DNA from: Kappaphycus alvarezii
Lineage: Eukaryota; Rhodophyta; Florideophyceae; Gigartinales; Solieriaceae
Direction of reading: 5' to 3'
Assembly (NCBI GenBank): GCA_002205965.3
Contig: NADL03000129.1
Span: 62,001-126,000, forward strand
DNA length: 64,000 nt
The position numbers and the translations under genes are program-made. Under the pieces are notes generated by a model. The model was not told the DNA's origin. It did no database searches and saw only the letters and a list, made by a program, of their open reading frames with translations. Shown here in pieces: positions 57,001-64,000 of the stretch (positions are counted from its first letter, which is position 1; each line of letters starts with the position of its first letter).

Positions 57001-58879
57001 TGGGTAAAAGCATGAATGAGTACTACAGGCGGGACGAGACCAAGACCAAGATACTTTCCCTCCAACAAAATAGTTCTATTGGGTTCAGCTCCGACTACTA
57101 AGATAATACCGATACGGTCGGGAAAAACCAGAAGGCTAAGAGATAAGATAACCTGTAGGATATCTTTCACCTTCGATTGGGCCATTTAATATCTAAAAAG
57201 TTACTCCGCGGAGCACATAACGACGGTGGTGACTACGCCACAACCAAGTTCAAGAGAGGCTATCGAACTTTATTGTCCAAAGTGGATCACAGCCGATTGT
57301 ATATATATATTTATATATATACATATAAAGAAATATTTAGCACTACTCAGTGAAATTACATCTTTACATCTTGATTATTTTCGACTCTTAAAGCCTATGC
57401 TCCCCCTTCCGGCCTCAGAAGTATAAGGCAGACGCATCAGTATATCAAGTAAAGTTCATCCGCTACTTCAAGCGAAAAAAAGCAGCTATCATATCGGTAT
57501 TATCCGCACCAAAGATGTTACAGAGCTCGTTCGCCGCGTCTTGGAGATTGAGGAAAAGATTTTTGAAGTCTTTGTGACCAAATAATGCACAGCAGTGTTA
57601 ATTTTTTGGCCGAGAAGTCAAGCAGGATAATAATAGATGTAGCGTGCACGTGACTGTCACAAGAAAAACTCCCGTTAAAGTTCTGAGAATAATACTTAAG
57701 ATATGTAATAGAATACAAGAAATAATTCCGGCCAAGAAAGCACCATAGGAGATCATGTTCGAGAAGAAGTGGAAACCCTGAGTAACACCAAGCCGTTAGG
57801 ATGCCTCCATTATTACCAATCAAGTAGATGAGGTAAAACGCCTTTCAAGAGCACTCTTACACTTCACTCAACTTATACTATGTTTTTAGTAGTACATTCC
57901 ATATTTTCACTCTAAAAGGCTTTCCAGGGGTTAATTCAAATCTCACAGAGGAAAAACTCCGTTTATGGTGCTTCTAGGCCATCAGAAAAGGAACGAGCGT
58001 GTGCATCAAACGAAGAGAGCTCAAAAGAAGAATTGTCGCTCGATTCAGACAAACCAGACCATGAGAACGATGAATCTGATTCGATGACGTACATGCTAAC
58101 TGAAAAAGTTAAGCAAGACGTCACATCGCGAAGGAAGTGAGGCCAACTGAGAAAACGAAGTGGAATATGAGTACTACTTCCACGTATTTGGAAACACCAA
58201 CAACGTGTATGAAGGTCCGCGTCCAGGTCGTACATATACGCCCTATAATCTTAGTAACACACACCTATTCGGCTACTTGGCATGCAACTCGCTGAGCTCG
58301 TACGCATGCGCGGCCTAGTCAAACTTCGCCCAAGGCAACCGAAGAGCCGAAACCATGCGCAGCCCTAAAATCCAAAGACTGGTCAAAATAGATTCGTTTC
58401 ATTCAAGAATAGTTCCAAACTGAATGACTACCAAAATTTCAACTTTGAGAACAACGTCCCAGCCACAAGAGCAAAACTCCTGTCTGCAACCATCATATTC
58501 AATCTCAAGAGAAATAATTCGTAACATCCAGTACGCCAAAAGGACTCATAATTATACACGGTATTATCAGTCCTATCCAGTCGACTAAGGTTAATTCTAA
58601 GCGCATATCTGGTGGGTTGATCTTGTGCGGTTAATACTTTCCATGTTTCCAACAGATAGGGAATCTACCAGGTGGACTTGAAAAGTTCCTTTTTCCATAT
58701 GTCGTGAATTTCAACTTAGAAAAGGCAGAGTGGCGCTTGCGGGAGACTCCGAAAAAATGACTTTTTTGCTCCGGTAGGATAGGCTGTGTGATGATAAAGT
58801 TAATGAATGGGTCTCCCCTATACCAACACCACTTCACAACTCCGGCATCGTACTCTGGCTCTAGTATGCGCGATAATTT
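54091..58879. other. Mostly AT-rich DNA, possible gag-like remnants, no firm gene
   Basis: Between about 55960 and 56230 (+) the shredded reading KDKTLKKELIGHVYL, then LVEQLR and a stop, then YGIT faintly resembles a copia gag. Near 57965-58110 (+) an acidic Ser-rich stretch (SLDSDKPDHENDESDSMTYM) resembles the linker between copia integrase and RT. Neither is strong enough to call. A TA microsatellite lies at 57297-57328. Frames at 54729-55022 (+) and 56937-57185 (-) have no motif. Confidence 0.35.
57297..57328. repeat. TA-rich microsatellite
   Basis: About 32 bases of nearly pure TA alternation, interrupted by TT and CA steps. Confidence 0.85.
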
Positions 58880-60479
58880 GTGGCTACTACAATAAATATC
58901 TGCATAGAGTATCTATTACAATAAAGATCTACCTATAGTATCTATAAATAGATACATTAGTAAATATTTATACGCTCTATTGACTAGATAGACCGAATAA
59001 TACATAAATAACAATATCTACTGTACAGATATAGTAGAATGAAACCGGATGTGGAGAAATACGACCGTTTTCTGTCTACAAATTTTTAATTGAGTGGGTG
59101 CGTCAATTGATGTCGTGGGTATATTTTTTTGGTACAGCTGAGCGCAACAGCTGAACTATTGCCCAAAAACCTCTACAAAATGGGGCTTTATGGAAACTCT
59201 CTCGAATTGACACTCCTCGAATTGAAGTGTGTATACTAAGTGTCTGATAGCAGAGTACAGTACCATGCCATGCCGGCAAAGTACAGTACTGTATATGCTG
59301 TACATAATGCACATACTATACTGTACATGCGCTACCGTACACATCATTAGGAAGGGGGAGGTACATTTATTGTAATAAATAAGCTGCCTGATACCCATTC
59401 AAGTTGTATGCTAGTGCATATTAGCAATTCCGCCTTCGTTATTATTTACGTGGGAAGAAAAATCTTGCATACTTCTGCCATATTACTACAGCCATATATC
59501 TTGTCACTCATGGCTATTGGTTTTAGACCGGAGCCTCGAAATGTTGCGTGTGTGTTTTTCTATGTTGCGGTGCCCATAACAAATTGTTACTGCTGAACTT
59601 TCAATTCAGTTTCTTCATAAATAGCACTGAAATGATGTTATCTCATATATTCTTCCCAAACTAGGGTTCCGAAAGCGAATATCAGAGAAAATCTCCCCTA
59701 TTTACGGTTCGAAGGGATTAAAAGAGGGCTTAATTGGTATGGAATCAATTCAAGAATATCGACCTTCGCAGAGAAGTGCCGTCAAGCCAGCCACACCCAC
59801 CAAGGTCAGTGAGCCTTGCAAAGCGCAGAGTAAAGCTCGAGTATTTGGTACTGCAGAAAAGGCCAGCTATTCAGTTATTTAGGAGATATAGGCACCGTTG
59901 CATTTAGTACTGAGAAATTGTATTCACAAGAGTTTTGCCCAGATAATCGTAATCAAGGGAATAAAAGCCTAGAAGAAAGTTGACAGACAACTTCAGGTCC
60001 ATTCCCAAATAGTTAGGAAGTTGAGAGTCAACTTCAGACCCAAGAACCTTTTTTACGCCAGTCGCAGAGTATAAGTGGTAGAGCCGGTCAATTTATAATC
60101 GTTTACTAGAGCAGTCACTCAGCTTTCACGTCCATTCCTCTCTATCGTCCGCTAACGTCTACCGTAGCACTTTAGTCGCTCGCAACGGCTCACACTTCGG
60201 GAAGTTAGTGGCTCCCTTTTCCGTTGGCGCCAATTTCACCCTATCAAACCCCCCATAAAAGGGGGCAATGGTGATGAATGCGGTAAGCAGTAGCGCATAT
60301 GCAAAGATTTTATTTCTTTTGCACGCGACTATTCCGCCTACCAACTAAATACTCACATGTATTCCAACTGTGGAGTTCAAATCCTCCTTGTATGGACGAA
60401 TCTTCAAATTACTCAAGTTCCTGTACGTTCTTAATGAAGCATGCAAGCTTCGATACTGTACAATCACTTCGGTGCGGGG
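58880..60479. other. Intergenic; AT-rich ATCTAT-type repeats and TACTGTAC words
   Basis: 58890-59030 is dominated by imperfect TAxAGTATCTAT/ATAAAGATCTA repeats. GTACAGTAC words return at 59255-59263 and 59281-59292 after being almost absent since 26 kb. Short frames (59408-59596 +, 60159-60344 -) have no motif. Confidence 0.5.
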
Positions 60480-61545
60480 TTGACAAAGCTGGGCTTTCAA
60501 CGATGGATGGCGAGCGGCTGCCTGTGTGTTGCCAATCTGCCCCTGGTCGTGCCTATGTTGTCATCTGCGTCGACAATATGCTCATCATCGGCAGGAATTA
60601 TAACGCTGCGGGGGTGAGGAAACTGCTTGCCTGTCTGTTCAGGATCACTGACCTTGGCGAGTGCAAAGTTCTCTGAGCACTAAGATCGGCCACACACTCG
60701 GCAAGACCTTTTTTGCCCAAGCTGGCCGACGTAGAAAGGCTCATGTACGCCTCGGACATTGAGGAAGTCAAGCCCAAGAGCACCCCGCTGCCTATGGCAC
60801 ATCGGCTGTATGAGGTGCCGACACCTGCAATGGAGGAATGATAGGTTAGTTTACTTTGTCGTCTGAAATTTCTAGAGGGGTATCTAAACGGAGTTAAATC
60901 CCTAAGTCCCCTAAAACTCCTAAAATCCCTAAACCCCTACAACTGATAGCAAGCTGTACCAAGAGGTCCTGGGGCGCTTGTATATCTTTCCACGCGAACC
61001 AGCCCAGACATCTCCGCAACCGTCTCCATGCTGGACAAGTTCCAGGCCAACCCTGGGCCCACGCAGTGGAAAATCTGACCTACCCTGTCAGTTATCTCAT
61101 CCATTGGTCGGATTACGGCCTGCTCATCAAGGTCAAACGTGGCTTTGCACGGCTTGGAGCATACAGCTACACCTACTGGGCGCGCTACGAAGCGAAGAGC
61201 AGGCGTAGATCCGGTTTTCTATTGATGATATACTCATCACCCATTACCTGGTCTTCCAAGCTCCAGACCGCGACGGTCTAGTCTTCCTCTGAGGTAGTGT
61301 TCTTCGCATGCACGGCTGTAAGCGCGAAATTGGAAGGATACATTGCATTCTTGAGGAGCTGGGAGAGCATCAGCAGGGTCCCATAGTCGTCTATCAAGAC
61401 AATCTGGGATAATCAGTTGGACTGACGCAGTCCAAGGCCTACGCAAGGTCAAGCACAACGGTGTCAAGTAGTGGAGGACAAGAAAGTCACGTTCGCAGAC
61501 ACTTTCACCCATATCCTCGATGGGTGGCCCTGATATCTATCGTGG
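60480..61545 (+). pseudogene. Copia-type RT and RNase H relic with a 99-bp insert
   Basis: RT is recognised by AYVVICVDNMLIIGRNYNAA (about 60552-60610; the YVDD site reads CVDN) and LFRITDLGEC. After LPMAHRLYEVPTPAMEE the sequence is broken by a 99-bp insert (60845-60943) and resumes as DSKLYQEVLGRL. The TRPDI-equivalent SPDISATVSMLDKFQANPGP follows in another frame (about 61000-61060). RNase H reads YLIHWSDYGLLIKVKRGF, YWARYEAKSRRRSGFLLM and ITWSSKLQTATV (61066-61280), then EGYIAFLRSW and VYQDN near 61395. Loss of the second catalytic Asp and multiple stops show a dead copy. Confidence 0.8.
60845..60943. mobile_element. 99-bp insertion with 6-bp direct repeats and CCCTAAA-like tract
   Basis: The copia reading frame is split by 99 bases flanked by TGATAG on both sides (60839-60844 and 60944-60949). 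Removing the insert and one TGATAG nearly restores the pol reading (...AMEE / DSKLYQEVLGRL), which supports a precise insertion with target duplication. The insert starts GTTAGTTTAC. Its right half (60895-60940) is a run of about five CCCTAAA-like units. It has no long inverted ends. Confidence 0.6.
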
Positions 61546-64000
61546 ATATCACTGTCCTCACGGTCTTGCCTTAATTATCAGCCAAGAAGGCCGTATTTAT
61601 GAAAGAACAGGTGGGACAGAAGTAGTTCACTGTGTACTAGATGAAAATAGCCCAACAGGGTGAGAAAATAATCTTCGCTCATGGAAATCGACCACCAATG
61701 CCAAAAACCCAAAAAATCTATTTCAATCGATCATTGGAGAGCACAACTATCTTCTTACGCTAAACTTTGTCCAGTACTGTACAGTACGTCTTACAGACAA
61801 TGATAAAGCACAAAAATAATGTATTACAGACAGCGCAAGACTGGGCACACAGGTTGCCGTCAATCATTCAGCCGAGCACATGCTCGCTCTAACTACTCAA
61901 CCATACAGTAGTGGTGAGTCGTGTATGGCACTACTGCCTACACGTGTAGAGCCAGTGGCGTATGTAGGCTACACGCTGGCTCATGCAATTCCTCAACCAT
62001 ACCCAAACCCATCTGACTTGTGAGCAAGAAAGGCACTCCTTCAGCAATCTCTCCTCACCCTGTTTTCATATCCAAAGAGACGCTGACTACGCCAAAGCTA
62101 CTTCTAGCCGCTCACGCACCTGCATCTTGCCCACGGCTTCATCGAAAACTGCAAAGAATTGAATCCTTCCATAGCAGCCAAGGTTTCCAAAGTGCTCGCC
62201 TCTGAACAGCTTGTTTCAATACCGAGTAAATTTTCGTCTAGTCAATGATTGTAACCCCTCTCCATCTTGGATTGTCCTACATTGTCGCAAGGAAAACAAA
62301 GGGTTTTCAGTTATCCTTTTCCAAGTCATGGTGGTTGGTTTCTATCGTTGCGAAAAATTCCTCAGCTGGTCGTCAGAATAGAAATAGAGCTCCTATCACC
62401 CACATTCTTAGGGGTCTGCAACTGGAACAATGTTCTAATGGGTGAACGCTTTGACAATGATCATCACAAGTACAGTACTTTTTCACAATAGTTTACAGTA
62501 TCGCGAATTCGTTTCTTTTCCTTTCGTCTGGCTGGCTAGGTGAAGAGATGTGCGCAAGATCGCAGTCGCCCTTTGGCCTCCAATATTTCGCAATTTTTAT
62601 TGCTCTATTCTTTGCAGCTCTTGTGCTTTACAGAACTGTACAGTGCACAAACCTAACGCAGCATCAGTTTTAAAGGTACTGCAGCTCCACGGACCTCGTA
62701 ATACTAGGCAACAATTGTGCCGTTTGGGTGATTCAGGAAGAACAGCAGTGCGATGTTTCGAAACAATGTCCTATCCTTGCTTGACGTTCAAAGTGGAAGA
62801 GTAGCGTTTTTTGCTATCCCCCGAACGAAAGCGCTGCGGTTACGCGCTTGAGCAAGTGAACGGAACCTTGTAACGATATTGGCGATAACAGGTACTACAA
62901 CGGGAGGTTGACTAAAACGTTACGAAAAACTTGTAGCAGAAGTGTAGAACTTGTAAAAACAACGTCCCATTATTTGGTTAAATTCGTTTCAGCTACAGTA
63001 TGAGAGGCCAGGTGGTCCGGCATCATGCGTATTGGACACAAAAAGTGCTACACCGTGACAAAGCAGTTAGAGGGTTAATCACCGTTGCACGGCGGAAACG
63101 TGCGACGGGTGAAGAAGATTCTGGCTAGGAAAAGAAGGACAGGGTGGAATGTGTACATCAATAGCTCCGCAGGAGAAAAGCACACTACGATGTTGAGTTG
63201 CAGTATACTGTTACCGAGTCTCACAACGAAAATCCTTACGTCGAGGAGAACTGTAACTCTTGAGACTTGAAGGCGCTCAAATGAGTTGGCTGGCATGGAT
63301 GCGTATGATCGTGCACCGTATATTGTAAAAGGGATGGGTGGTTTGTCCTGGCAATTCCTCAACTGTACTGTACAGTACTGTACAAGAGATTTGCTTGTAA
63401 AAGTACTCGGTTGAGCTAAGTGCTGCGGTTAATTTAATGATCACTCAGCAGATACTCCTTCGATGTGCAATCCCTTTGTAAGCGGCAAACGACGTTCCAA
63501 AAGGAAACGGGATTCTACCGCCCGGCAGGTCGCATTGAGTCCATGCAACAATAATAATTAAACGTTACAAGTTATGCTGAGTAACTTCCTGCGAATTTGC
63601 CTTTCTTTTGACAACACCAAGAACGGTTTATTTTTGCAGAAAATCAGTGCATTGTCAAAGAAGGGAGTGCATTCAAGTTGCGGTGTGTCAAGTTTCCTTT
63701 CTATAGTACAAGGAAATGAGGAGTTGTAAGGGAGCAGCAATCTGATTCGACTGTAGTGTCATACTACAACGGGTGTATTGTAGATCGGAACATAGGGTGG
63801 CTTTGACAGTGCTCTATTACATAGTGCCCCCTAAAATGCGGTGTATATTGTGGTATTGAAATCGCCTGGCACAAAAACAGTCTGTGTGTGGGTGAATCTT
63901 GCCAAGGGACAAAGCACGTGGGCATGCATTATCGAGACGATGATCAATTACCACTCAGGCAAGCGGGTGCCGATCCGACGTTCACCTCAAAGTGGCATGC
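61546..64000. other. Host-like DNA, no gene firmly supported; TACTGTAC words
   Basis: GTACAGTAC palindromes occur at 61773-61788, 62470-62478 and 63362-63384. Several + frames have protein-like composition (62020-62205 PSAISPHPVFISKETLTTPK; 62550-62804 with several Cys; 63085-63270 basic, VRRVKKILARKRRTG) but lack motifs and trusted starts. A gene broken by frameshifts, as seen at 20 and 23 kb, is possible here. I cannot show it. Confidence 0.4.

Noticed and set aside
55960..58140. Copia-like gag and acidic linker remnants
   Set aside because: The resemblance is loose, spread over many stops, and no RT, integrase or LTR on this strand supports an element here. Not called as a feature beyond a note.
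1..64000. Search for a defence, toxin or biosynthetic gene cluster
   Set aside because: No clustered, co-oriented intact genes exist. Outside the kinase, nearly all recognisable coding sequence is from retroelements or DNA transposons.

Overview
The window is eukaryotic nuclear DNA made mostly of transposable-element remains, with a few host-like coding stretches between them. There is no operon structure, no ribosome-binding sites and no organelle or bacterial gene set. A repeat-rich alga, perhaps a red alga, would fit: the one clear host gene (PH domain plus AGC kinase) reads without introns, and copia and gypsy elements dominate. That assignment is inference and no marker here settles it.

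Layout. 0.7-6.6 kb (+): three copia-type (Ty1) pieces. The last is a near-complete but degenerate gag-pol cut off inside RNase H. 6.6-14.6 kb (-): a chromodomain-bearing Ty3/gypsy element (chromovirus) with two LTRs of about 530 bp, about 96% alike by eye, a primer-binding site, gag with a zinc knuckle, protease, reverse transcriptase, RNase H, integrase and chromodomain, split by many frameshifts. 14.6-22.7 kb: host-like DNA with a C2H2 zinc-finger reading frame (-), a Cys-rich multi-frame coding stretch (+) and a dense scatter of TACTGTAC palindromes. 22.7-24.9 kb (+): a PH-AGC protein kinase of AKT type. All its catalytic motifs are present, but the reading frame steps through single missing bases. 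27.0-27.8 kb (-): a Tc1/mariner transposase relic. 28.1-29.45 and 38.5-39.83 kb: two copies of an unnamed divergent repeat, the second interrupted by a 435-bp DNA element with inverted ends. 32.3-36.4 kb (-): a copia element with two LTRs of about 245 bp and a truncated gag. 42.0-44.6 kb (-): a second, much older gypsy relic. 50.8-52.0 kb (+): a copia relic of a different lineage. 52.6-54.1 kb (-): a LINE-type reverse transcriptase relic. 60.5-61.5 kb (+): a further copia relic interrupted by a 99-bp insert flanked by 6-bp direct repeats.

The retroelement pieces are independent insertions and do not work together. The kinase is the only gene with a confident cellular role: lipid-responsive Ser/Thr phosphorylation, inferred from its domain order. 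The large AT-rich stretches (29.5-32, 36.4-42, 44.6-50.8 and 54-59 kb) hold no gene I can recognise. No CRISPR array, rRNA or tRNA was found. Identity figures and boundaries come from reading by eye, not from computed alignments.
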